A stretch of DNA of 23,085 bases from JBQCHF01 sp051953655 (lineage in GTDB: Bacteria; Actinomycetota; Actinomycetes; Motilibacterales; Motilibacteraceae): positions 1-23,085 of the forward strand of contig JBQCIO010000130.1 in assembly GCA_051953655.1 (NCBI GenBank), read 5' to 3'. The notes beneath the pieces are model-generated. The model did not search any database, was not told the origin of the DNA, and saw only the letters and a program-made list of their open reading frames with translations. Both the position numbers and the translations under genes were made by a program. Shown one piece after another: positions 7,175-13,920 of the stretch (the stretch's first letter is position 1; every line of letters starts with the position of its first letter).

Positions 7175-8662
7175 TCACTTCCCGGACGTGGCCCAGCGCA
7201 TGACGGTCTCTTGATCTGCTTCCTCGCGGGTCAGGGTGGCGACGACCCTGCCCTGCCTCATGACGACGACGCGGTCGGACATGCCGAGCAGCTCGGGCAG
7301 CTCCGAGCTGACCAGGACGACGGCAGCGCCCTGCTCGGCGAGACCGAGCACGTGGGCGTAGATCTCAGCCTTGGCTGCGACGTCGATGCCCCGGGTCGGT
7401 TCGTCCAGCAGGATCACCTTCGGTCCGGTGCCGGTGACGCGCCCGAGGATGACCTTCTGCTGGTTCCCACCGGAGAGCTTGCCGACCGGCTGCCGGAGCC
7501 CGGAGGCCCGCACCCCGAAGCGCTTGACGACGTCCTCCCCGAAACGCCGTCGCGCCGCGAAGTTGATGACGCCGCCGCGGCTGACCGAACCCAGGCTCGA
7601 GAGCACGGCGTTGTTCTCGATGCTCGCCTCGAGCAGCAGCCCCTCGGCCTTACGATCCTCGGGCGCATAGACGATCCCGGCACGCAGTCCGTGCCGGGTC
7701 GAGCGCAGCGGGACCGGCTTCCCCTCGACCCGCACCTTGCCGGAAGCGGGCGGGTAGGCCCCGGCGATCGCCTTGAGCAGCTCGGTACGGCCCGCGCCCG
7801 CGATGCCGGCGACGCCGACGATCTCGCCGGCGCGCACCGTCAGTGAGGCGCCGTTCAGCCGTGGAGAGCGCTGCAGCCCCTCGACCTCGAGCACCACCTC
7901 GCCCACCGGCCTCGGCCGCCAGGGGTACATCTGGTCGAGGTCGCGGGCCACCATCGCCCGCACCAGCGAAGGCTCGGTCCAGTCCGCGATCGGGCGGGTC
8001 TCGACCGCGGACCCGTCCCGCATCACCATCGCCGAGTCGCAGAGCTCGAAGATCTCCTCGAGGTGATGGCTGATGTAGATGATCGTCAGGCCCTGCGAGC
8101 GCAGGTCCCGGACGACCTTGAACAACGTCAGGATGTCGTCGTGCTGCAGCGCGGCGGTCGGCTCATCCATCACCAGGATGCGTGCGTGCCGCGCGAGCGC
8201 CTTCGCGATCTCGACGAGCTGGCGCACGTTGAGCGGAAGGGCGGACACCCGACGGTCCGGGTCCAGGCCCGTCAGCCCCACCTGGCTGAGCACGCCGCGC
8301 GCCTCGCGCGCGGCCCGGGCCCGGTCCAGGACCCCTCCGCGGGCGGGCATACGGCCCAGGAACAGGTTCTCGGCCACCGTCATGTCCGGGACGAGGCTGA
8401 GCTCCTGGTAGATGACGGCCACGCCGGCGTCGATCGCCGCCGCGGGGCCGGCCGACAGCGGCCGGCCGTCGACGAGCACCGTTCCGCTGTCTGCGGTGTA
8501 CGCGCCCGCGAGGATCTTCATGAGCGTCGACTTGCCAGCGCCGTTCTCGCCGACCAGCCCGAGCACGTGCGACTCGGGCACCTGCAGGCTGACGCCCTTG
8601 AGCGCACGGACGCCGAGGAACGACTTGCTGACGTCGCGCATCTCCAGTCGCGCAGAGGTCAT
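7175..8662 (-). CDS. rbsA: Sugar ABC transporter ATPase, two nucleotide-binding domains (RbsA type)
   Basis: A 495-residue fused double ATPase. Domain 1 has Walker A GENGAGKST, a degenerate signature LPLNVRQLVEIAKAL and Walker B ILVMDEPTAAL. Domain 2 has a divergent Walker A GIAGAGRTELL, a good signature LSGGNQQKV and Walker B VILLDEPTRGIDV. An intact first P-loop with a degenerate second one is normal for this family, which powers import of ribose, galactose, xylose and similar sugars. ATG 8662 is chosen because MTSARLEMRDVSKSF aligns with family starts; the frame is open further upstream but runs through the hairpin after the lipoprotein gene. An 80-bp gap with a strong hairpin separates it from the binding-protein gene, while its stop overlaps the next reading frame. 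The symbol is by family only. Confidence 0.88.
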   Translation of the reverse strand: MTSARLEMRDVSKSFLGVRALKGVSLQVPESHVLGLVGENGAGKSTLMKILAGAYTADSGTVLVDGRPLSAGPAAAIDAGVAVIYQELSLVPDMTVAENLFLGRMPARGGVLDRARAAREARGVLSQVGLTGLDPDRRVSALPLNVRQLVEIAKALARHARILVMDEPTAALQHDDILTLFKVVRDLRSQGLTIIYISHHLEEIFELCDSAMVMRDGSAVETRPIADWTEPSLVRAMVARDLDQMYPWRPRPVGEVVLEVEGLQRSPRLNGASLTVRAGEIVGVAGIAGAGRTELLKAIAGAYPPASGKVRVEGKPVPLRSTRHGLRAGIVYAPEDRKAEGLLLEASIENNAVLSSLGSVSRGGVINFAARRRFGEDVVKRFGVRASGLRQPVGKLSGGNQQKVILGRVTGTGPKVILLDEPTRGIDVAAKAEIYAHVLGLAEQGAAVVLVSSELPELLGMSDRVVVMRQGRVVATLTREEADQETVMRWATSGK

Positions 8663-8702
8663 TCGATGCCCCAATCGTGGAGAGCTGTGGTGGGGACCGG
8701 GG

Positions 8703-8736
8703 CTCTCCGGGGCGCGCACCAGCGCGCCCCGGAGAG
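8703..8736 (-). promoter_or_regulatory. Intra-operon hairpin after the binding-protein gene
   Basis: A perfect 15-bp stem (CTCTCCGGGGCGCGC at 8703-8717 and its complement at 8722-8736) with a four-base loop lies between the lipoprotein stop (8743) and the ATPase start (8662). Such hairpins after binding-protein genes act as partial terminators or 3'-end protectors that keep binding protein in excess over ATPase and permease. No T-tract follows. It is the only wide gap in an otherwise overlapping operon. Confidence 0.65.
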
Positions 8737-8742
8737 ACTCGA

Positions 8743-9813
8743 TCACTTGACCTCGGCCGACCAGATCCCGTAGTCCTTGACCTCCTGCGAGTCGATGTTG
8801 TCCTTGGTGATGAGCTGGCTCGGCCAGTAGTCGTGGGCCGGGACGCTCTTGCCGTCGACCATCAGGTCCTTGATGTAGCTCATGGACTTCTCGGCCATCT
8901 TGATGGGGTTCTGGCTGATGGTCGCGTCCTGCTTGCCGTCGCGGATGGCCTGCAGAGCCTGGGCGGTCCCGTCCAGACCGATGATGAGGATGTGGTCCTT
9001 GCTGCTCGGCGGCGCGTAGCGGTTAGCCGAGTCGATGGCCCGCAGCGCGCCGACGGTGTTGTCGTCGTTCGCACCGAACACGGCGTCGATCTTCGGCTGC
9101 GCCTGCAGGATGTTCGTCATCACGTTCAGCGACTTCTCCTGGTCGAAGCCGCCCTCCTGCTTGGCGACCACCTTCAGACCCGGATACTTGGCCAGGCCGG
9201 CCTGGAAACCGTCCTCGCGGCCGGCCGCCGCCGTGGTGCCGACGAGCCCGACGAGGTCGACGACGTTCCCCTTCGCCTCGCCGTAGCGCGCCTTGAGCTG
9301 GGTCGCGATCCAGTCGGCGGCCTCCTCGCCGGCCTTCTTGTTGTTCGTCTCCACGAAGCACGTGATCTTGCCGCCACTGGCCCCACGGTCCAGCGTGAAG
9401 ACCGGGACACCCTTGTTGTTGGCGGCCTGCACCACCGGCGTGATGCCGTTGGAGTCGATGGGCGTGAGCACCAGCACGTTGACGCCCTGGTTCAGCAGGT
9501 TCATGGCGTCGTTGAACTGCTGCTGGGCGTCGCCGTTGGCGTTGGTCTCCTTGAGCTTGAAGCCCTCCTTGGCGGTGCCGTCCTTGACGCCCTTCTCCAG
9601 GCCGACGAAGAACGCGTTGGTCAGCGTCGGACCGGCGTAGCCGACGACGATGTCGGAGGCTTTCATCGTCTTTCCGCCGGCCGAAGCACCGGTGCTGCTG
9701 CCCGCACCGCCGCCGGTCCCGCTCGCGGTGGTGTCCTGGGAGCAGGCAGCGAGGCCCGTGCTCGCAGCGAGCAGGACTGCGGCCACGGCGGCACGCCGGG
9801 TAAGTCGACTCAC
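8743..9813 (-). CDS. Sugar-binding lipoprotein of the ABC importer
   Basis: A 356-residue type 1 periplasmic-binding-fold protein (Peripla_BP_4). The signal peptide has arginines (MSRLTRR), a hydrophobic core and a lipobox LAAC with the lipidated cysteine at residue 24. A Ser/Gly/Ala-rich linker follows to about residue 47, so it is tethered outside the membrane. Motifs common to ribose/xylose/rhamnose-type binding proteins are VLVLTPIDSNG, VFGANDDNTVGAL and IGLDGTAQALQAIRDG. GTG 9813 has AAGGAG six bases upstream and overlaps the isomerase stop as GTGA. Lying second in the operon next to an MtnA-type isomerase, it sets the specificity of import. The ligand is unknown; a pentose, 5-deoxypentose or methylthioribose is the leading idea from the enzymes. 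Confidence 0.88.
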   Translation of the reverse strand: MSRLTRRAAVAAVLLAASTGLAACSQDTTASGTGGGAGSSTGASAGGKTMKASDIVVGYAGPTLTNAFFVGLEKGVKDGTAKEGFKLKETNANGDAQQQFNDAMNLLNQGVNVLVLTPIDSNGITPVVQAANNKGVPVFTLDRGASGGKITCFVETNNKKAGEEAADWIATQLKARYGEAKGNVVDLVGLVGTTAAAGREDGFQAGLAKYPGLKVVAKQEGGFDQEKSLNVMTNILQAQPKIDAVFGANDDNTVGALRAIDSANRYAPPSSKDHILIIGLDGTAQALQAIRDGKQDATISQNPIKMAEKSMSYIKDLMVDGKSVPAHDYWPSQLITKDNIDSQEVKDYGIWSAEVK

Positions 9814-10856
9814 GATTCACTCCTTGAGGTGATGGCGGGGGCAGCCTCCAGGACAGCGTTGCCAGGAGGAGTTGAGATGAGCTCGGTCAGAGACCGGCGC
9901 TCGGTGACGATCGCGGACACCAGGTCGACGGGGGTGACGTCGAAAGCCGGATTCAGAGCGCGGCTGCCGGGCGCGGCGACGCGCTGTCCCCCGTGCTCGA
10001 GGACCTCCGACTCGTCGCGCAGCTCGATCGGGATGTCCGCGCCGGTGGCGGTGCTGCCGTCGATGGTCATCTCGGGCGCAGCGACCACGAAGGGGATGCC
10101 GGCGCGCCGGGCTGCCAGCGCGTGCCCCAGGGTGCCGACCTTGTTGGCCACGTCACCGTTGGCAGCGATGCGGTCGGCGCCGACGACCACCGCGTCCACC
10201 TCGCCCCGAAGCATCAGCCCGGCAGCGGCCGAGTCGACGACGACGCGGTGCGGGATCCCGGCGCGCTGGAGCTCCCAGGCCGTCAGCCGACTCCCCTGCA
10301 GCAGCGGGCGGGTCTCGCAGACGTAGACCATGTCCAACGCGGACGTGGCGTGCAGAGCCTCGATGACGGCCAGGGCCGTCCCGGTCTCCACGCCCGCGAG
10401 CGCCCCGGCGTTGCAGTGCGTGAGCACCCTGGTGGCACCGTCCAGAAGCTCGGCGCCGGCCCGCCCGATCGCGCGGTTCGCTTCGATGTCGGCGTCGCGG
10501 ACGGCCAGGGCAGCTGCCACGAGATCGTCGACCGAGCCGCCTTGGCGGCGGACGCGCATCACCGTCTCGACACCGGCACCGAGGTTCACCGCGGTGGGAC
10601 GGGCCGTCGCGACCTTCACGGCGGCGTCCTCGAGCGTCGCGTCCAGGTCGGCACCGGACTCCTTGGCGCGAACGGCCGCGAGGGCCACTCCGAGGGCACC
10701 AGCGACGCCGAGCGCCATCGCTCCCCGGATGGCGAGCGAGCGGATGTGGGCGACGAGCTCGTCGACGTCGTGGATCCGGAGGAGCACCTCTTCATGCGGC
10801 AGTCGCGTCTGGTCGATGGCCACCACGGTCCCGTCGGACCAATCGAGAGTTCGCAC
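9810..10856 (-). CDS. mtnA: MtnA-type aldose-1-phosphate isomerase
   Basis: A 348-residue member of the MtnA/eIF2B-like family. Known members convert 5-methylthioribose-1-phosphate to the ribulose-1-phosphate, or 5-deoxyribose-1-phosphate or ribose-1,5-bisphosphate in related branches. The catalytic cysteine C148 (THCNAGALA) and aspartate D228 (VGADRIAANGDVANKVGT) are present, as are RPTAVNL near 86-92 and DQTRLP near 15-20. The usual RGAPAIG motif reads RGAMALG here and NLGAGVE follows RPTAV, so the pocket may differ from classical MtnA. GTG 10856 is the first gene of the seven-gene operon. No Shine-Dalgarno sequence is seen, and a candidate promoter would start transcription almost at the GTG, suggesting a leaderless mRNA. 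No methionine-salvage genes such as mtnB or mtnC accompany it, so catabolism is favoured over salvage. Confidence 0.82.
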   Translation of the reverse strand: MRTLDWSDGTVVAIDQTRLPHEEVLLRIHDVDELVAHIRSLAIRGAMALGVAGALGVALAAVRAKESGADLDATLEDAAVKVATARPTAVNLGAGVETVMRVRRQGGSVDDLVAAALAVRDADIEANRAIGRAGAELLDGATRVLTHCNAGALAGVETGTALAVIEALHATSALDMVYVCETRPLLQGSRLTAWELQRAGIPHRVVVDSAAAGLMLRGEVDAVVVGADRIAANGDVANKVGTLGHALAARRAGIPFVVAAPEMTIDGSTATGADIPIELRDESEVLEHGGQRVAAPGSRALNPAFDVTPVDLVSAIVTERRSLTELISTPPGNAVLEAAPAITSRSES

Positions 10857-10864
10857 GAGGCGTG

Positions 10865-10893
10865 ATAGTTGTCTGACAACTGACGTCTGTCAA
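10865..10893 (-). promoter_or_regulatory. Candidate promoter of the mtnA-dhaL operon
   Basis: On the minus strand TTGACA (10893-10888) is followed after 17 bases by AACTAT (10870-10865), which keeps the A at position 2 and T at position 6 of a -10 box. Transcription would start about seven bases on, at or next to the GTG at 10856. The operator palindrome lies inside the spacer and -10 box, so a bound repressor would block it. The -35 match is perfect; the -10 match is modest. Confidence 0.5.
10867..10881. promoter_or_regulatory. Operator-like palindrome, probable GntR/HutC binding site
   Basis: AGTTGTCTGACAACT is a perfect palindrome of two 7-bp arms around a single T. The core TTGTC-n-GACAA resembles sites bound by HutC-type GntR regulators such as DasR (GGTCTAGACC-like). 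It sits between the divergent mtnA and gntR genes, overlapping the -10 region of the first and the -35 region of the second. Control of both directions and autoregulation are inferred. Confidence 0.6.
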
Positions 10894-10909
10894 GATCTCC
10901 GGCTATAGT
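10880..10909 (+). promoter_or_regulatory. Candidate promoter of the gntR operon
   Basis: TATAGT at 10904-10909 is a good -10 box. CTGACG at 10880-10885 lies 18 bases upstream and matches four of six -35 positions. It touches the operator palindrome. Transcription would start near 10916, leaving a leader of about 37 bases with GAGG before the GTG at 10953. Confidence 0.45.
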
Positions 10910-10952
10910 GATCGAGTCGTGATCCGGTTCTTCGTCGAGGAGACTTGAGGAC

Positions 10953-11678
10953 GTGGTGGCACTCGGTGTGCAGGCCTCGCTTCCCCAGCAGGTGGCGGAG
11001 TCGTTGCGCGAGCGCATCAGGCGCAAGGAGTGGTCTCCCGGCGATCGGCTGCCGAGCGAGGCCGAGCTCGTCGTGGAGTACGGCGTGTCCCGGGCGACGG
11101 TTCGTCAGTCCATCCGGGACCTCGAGAACGACGGGCTTGTGGTGGTCCGGCACGGCCGCGGAACCTTCCTGGCCGAACGCCAGGGGATCCACGCGGGCAT
11201 GCAGGAGCTGGCCTCCATCTCCTCCACCATCGCGGAGATGGGCTTCCGGCCGTCGATGAAGTACCGGCGGCGTCGGCTGCGTCCTGCCACAGCGGACGAG
11301 GTCGGGGAGTTCGGGCTCGAGCCCGGCAGCGAGGTGCTCGACATCCAGCGCAAGATCCTCGCGGACGAGCAGACCGTCGCCTTCTCGTACGACGTCCTGC
11401 CTCGCTGGGCCTTCCCCGACGACTTCAAGCCCTCGCAGCTCACCGGATCCGTGTTCGGCTATCTGGCCGACCACTCGGGCCCCCGACCCACCCGCGCGGT
11501 GGCCGAGGTGCACGCCGTGCGCTCGGACGACATCGGGTGGGACGACGAGGCCGGCCCCGACCAGCTCTACGTCCTGCTCGACCAGATGCAGTACGACCAG
11601 CACGGGCGGCCCTTCATGCACTCCAGGAGCTTCTTCCTGGAGGGCCGCTTCAACTTCACGGTCATGCGCACGCACTGA
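10953..11678 (+). CDS. GntR-family regulator, HutC/UTRA type
   Basis: A 241-residue regulator. The N-terminal winged helix-turn-helix covers about residues 8-70, with the family-typical LPSEAELVVEYGVSRATVRQ and the wing VVVRHGRGTFL. The C-terminal half is a UTRA effector domain (VLDIQRKILADEQTVAFSYDVLP). HutC-type members usually repress transport and catabolism genes until a sugar or sugar phosphate binds the UTRA domain. GTG 10953 is preceded by GAGG; a second GTG follows at once. It is divergent from the mtnA operon and first of a co-directional set with the dehydrogenase, aldolase and mutarotase genes (74-bp gap, then 53 and 18 bp). The likely ligand is a pathway intermediate; this is inferred from context. 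Confidence 0.88.
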   Translation: MVALGVQASLPQQVAESLRERIRRKEWSPGDRLPSEAELVVEYGVSRATVRQSIRDLENDGLVVVRHGRGTFLAERQGIHAGMQELASISSTIAEMGFRPSMKYRRRRLRPATADEVGEFGLEPGSEVLDIQRKILADEQTVAFSYDVLPRWAFPDDFKPSQLTGSVFGYLADHSGPRPTRAVAEVHAVRSDDIGWDDEAGPDQLYVLLDQMQYDQHGRPFMHSRSFFLEGRFNFTVMRTH

Positions 11679-11752
11679 CCGCTGTCATCACCCATCTGCT
11701 GCGCTCACCCTGATCTGCTCCGCGAGTCCAACCCTCCCCTTGGAGATTCCTG

Positions 11753-12754
11753 ATGAAGGCCGTCGTCCTCGAGTCCCTCCTGCCGATCGAGAAGGACCCG
11801 CTGTCCTACCGGGACGTCGAACGCCCCGTGCCCGGCCGCGGTGAGCTGCTGATCCAGGTTGCCGCCTGCGGGGTCTGCCGCTCCAACCTGCACATGATCG
11901 AGGGCGACTGGGCGCCGGCCACCCCGTCCTTCACGCCGATCATCCCCGGGCACGAGGTCGTGGGCACGGTGGCGGAGGTCGGCGACGGCGTCGAAGGGTT
12001 CGTCCCCGGCGACCGGGTGGGCGTGCAGCCCCTCTTCTCCACCTGCGGCCGCTGCCGCTACTGCCTCTCCGGCCTGGACCACCTCTGCCAGTCCAAGGAG
12101 ATCACCGGCGAGTCCGTGAACGGCGGCTATGCCGAGTTCATGATCTCCAAGGCCGCGCACACCTACCCGCTGCCGGACAACCTGGACTTCGCCGAGGCCG
12201 CTCCCCTCTTCTGCCCCGGTATCACCGCGTACGGCAGCGTCGCGAAGGCGAACCTCGCTCCCGGCAAGAGCGTGGCCATCTTCGGGATGGGCGGCGTGGG
12301 CCACCTGGTGCTGCAGACCGCCGCCCTGACGGGCGCCGACGTCTACGCGGTCAGCCGTGGCAGCAACCACCTCGAGCTCGCGGAGGAGCTCGGGGCGACG
12401 GGTGTGGCATCGGACCAGGCCGACGAGGTCCTCGGCGCCCTCGGCGGCGTCGACGCCTCGATCGTCTTCGCGCCCTCCGACGCCGTCGTCCAGCAGGCGC
12501 TGCGCCTGACCAGGCCCGGCGGGACGGTCGTCATCGGCGTCAACGGCGATGTCGGTCCCCTGCCGTTCGCGACCGAGAAGACCGTGGTCGGCTCGCTGCT
12601 GGGCACGCGCCAGCAGATGCTGGACGTGCTGGCGCTGGCGGCGGCGGGGAAGATCAAGTCGCACGTGGAGACGTTCCCGCTGCAGGACGCCGCGGAAGCC
12701 CTGCGCAAGCTCAAGGCCGGCGAGGTCCGCGCTCGCGCCGTGCTCGTCGTCTGA
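11753..12754 (+). CDS. Zinc-dependent alcohol dehydrogenase (medium-chain)
   Basis: A 333-residue MDR-family dehydrogenase. Catalytic zinc ligands are C42 (CGVCRSN), H67 (GHE) and C154 (FCPGIT). The structural zinc is held by C98, C101, C104 and C112. The NAD(P)-binding Rossmann motif GMGGVGHL is at 178-185. The family interconverts alcohols and aldehydes in the cytoplasm. ATG 11753 has GGAG seven bases upstream. It lies between the GntR regulator and the class II aldolase. The simplest role is to reduce, or possibly process, the aldehyde released by the aldolase: acetaldehyde from 5-deoxyribulose-1-phosphate, methylthioacetaldehyde from the methylthio sugar or glycolaldehyde from ribulose-1-phosphate. 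It could instead oxidise an incoming alcohol; sequence alone does not decide. Confidence 0.85.
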   Translation: MKAVVLESLLPIEKDPLSYRDVERPVPGRGELLIQVAACGVCRSNLHMIEGDWAPATPSFTPIIPGHEVVGTVAEVGDGVEGFVPGDRVGVQPLFSTCGRCRYCLSGLDHLCQSKEITGESVNGGYAEFMISKAAHTYPLPDNLDFAEAAPLFCPGITAYGSVAKANLAPGKSVAIFGMGGVGHLVLQTAALTGADVYAVSRGSNHLELAEELGATGVASDQADEVLGALGGVDASIVFAPSDAVVQQALRLTRPGGTVVIGVNGDVGPLPFATEKTVVGSLLGTRQQMLDVLALAAAGKIKSHVETFPLQDAAEALRKLKAGEVRARAVLVV

Positions 12755-12807
12755 GCCGGACGCCGAGAGCCCTCCCGATCGACTCACCGGCCCGCAAGGA
12801 GGCCCCC

Positions 12808-13476
12808 ATGCTCCTCGCCGAGCTTCGTGCCCGCGTCGCCGACGCCGGACGATCCCTCGTCGACGCCGGGCTGGTGCGTGGAACGTCTGGCAACGTCTCG
12901 GCGCGAGACGCCGCGAGCGGACTGGTCGCCGTCACCCCCAGCGGCGCCGGTTACGACACCATGTCCGCCGCGGACGTCGTCGTCACCGATCTGGCGGGGG
13001 TCGTCGTCGAGGGCGAGTGGGAGCCGACCTCGGAGCTCGGGCTCCACCTCGGGCTCTACCGGGCGCGTCCGGAGGTGGGCGCCGTCGTCCACACCCACTC
13101 GCCCTTCGCGACGACCTTCGCGGCCCTGCGCGAACCTGTTCCGGCCGTGCACTACATCCTCGCCAAGGCGGGCAGCACCGTTCCCGTCGCCGACTACGCC
13201 CGCTACGGCTCCGCCGAGCTCGCCGCCAACTGCGTGAGCACTCTCGGGTCCCAGAACGGAGTTCTGCTGGCCAACCATGGCGTGGTGGCCGTCGGCACCG
13301 GGCTCGCACAGGCGATGGCGGTCGCCGAAGCCATCGAGACGACGGCGGAGATCGCCTGGCGAGCCCGCGTCATCGGAAACCCCGTCCAACTCACCGACGA
13401 GGAGATGGACTCGGTGCGCAGGGACTTCGGGTCCTACGGGCAGGCGTCCCGCCGCACCGCTCCCTCGCCCTCCTGA
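12808..13476 (+). CDS. Class II aldolase, FucA/AraD family (ketose-1-phosphate aldolase)
   Basis: A 222-residue class II (zinc) aldolase of the fuculose-1-phosphate aldolase/ribulose-5-phosphate epimerase fold. Zinc ligands H95 and H97 (VVHTHS) and H157 (ANHGVV) and the acid E76 (SELGLH) are present. The phosphate-binding GTSGN is at 25-29 and TPSG at 43-46. FucA-type enzymes split ketose-1-phosphates into DHAP and an aldehyde. With MtnK- and MtnA-type enzymes in the regulon, the expected substrate is a (deoxy)pentulose-1-phosphate, as for the aldolases Ald2/DrdA of the DHAP shunt. L-fuculose-1-phosphate remains possible because a FucU-like gene follows. ATG 12808 has a near-perfect AAGGAGG. 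The gene is probably co-transcribed with the dehydrogenase (53-bp gap) and the mutarotase (18-bp gap). Confidence 0.85.
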   Translation: MLLAELRARVADAGRSLVDAGLVRGTSGNVSARDAASGLVAVTPSGAGYDTMSAADVVVTDLAGVVVEGEWEPTSELGLHLGLYRARPEVGAVVHTHSPFATTFAALREPVPAVHYILAKAGSTVPVADYARYGSAELAANCVSTLGSQNGVLLANHGVVAVGTGLAQAMAVAEAIETTAEIAWRARVIGNPVQLTDEEMDSVRRDFGSYGQASRRTAPSPS

Positions 13477-13494
13477 CCCCGAGGGATGCTCACG

Positions 13495-13920
13495 ATGCTC
13501 AAAGGGATCGACCCGCTCATCACCCCGGAGCTGCTCCACGGCCTCGCGGCCATGGGTCATGGTGACCTCGTGGCGCTGGTCGACCGCAACTACCCCTCCG
13601 AGTCCTCCGGCCGGCCGGTGGTCCGGCTCGCCGGCTCGGACCTGGTGACCGCGGCTCGCGCCATCGCGAGCCTTCTCCCAGTGGACACCTTCGTCGACCG
13701 CCCCGTCGCGGTCATGCAGCCCCTCGAGGCCGGCGCCGGACTGCCCGCCGTGCAGCGCGAAGTCCTCGACGTCCTGGCGCAGGCGGAGGGACGAGAGCTC
13801 GAGGTCGAACACGTCGAGCGCCTGGCCTTCTACGAGCGAGTGCGCGGCGCGCGACTGATCGTCGAGACCACTGAGAGCCGCCCCTACGGCTGCCTGTTGA
13901 TCACGAAGGGAGTGGTCTGA
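13495..13920 (+). CDS. fucU: RbsD/FucU-family sugar mutarotase
   Basis: A 141-residue protein that follows E. coli FucU closely in layout: MLKGIDPLITPELLHGLAAMGHGD at the start (written here only as landmarks MLKGIDPL and MGHGD), H22 and D24 in the catalytic GHGD, FYER at 112-115 and the late YG at 131-132 before LLITKGV. Such proteins form ring-shaped oligomers and speed anomer or pyranose/furanose interconversion of free sugars in the cytoplasm. ATG 13495 is preferred over 13486 because GAGGG (13481-13485) then sits nine bases upstream and the protein starts as the family does. A mutarotase makes sense beside a kinase that phosphorylates only one anomer at C1. Its 3' end overlaps by 20 bp a possible minus-strand gene. 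The true sugar may be fucose-like or ribose-like. Confidence 0.85.
   Translation: MLKGIDPLITPELLHGLAAMGHGDLVALVDRNYPSESSGRPVVRLAGSDLVTAARAIASLLPVDTFVDRPVAVMQPLEAGAGLPAVQREVLDVLAQAEGRELEVEHVERLAFYERVRGARLIVETTESRPYGCLLITKGVV

Noticed and set aside
10890..11675. Long open frame on the minus strand opposite the GntR gene (261 codons)
   Set aside because: It is antisense to a gene with a clear helix-turn-helix and UTRA domain; its product is low-complexity and has no family features.
11705..12787. Long minus-strand frame opposite the alcohol dehydrogenase gene
   Set aside because: The plus-strand frame carries all zinc ligands and the Rossmann motif; the antisense frame is a shadow caused by high GC.
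13486..13494. Earlier ATG of the mutarotase gene
   Set aside because: It would leave no spacing to the GAGGG ribosome binding site; ATG 13495 has nine bases and matches the family start.
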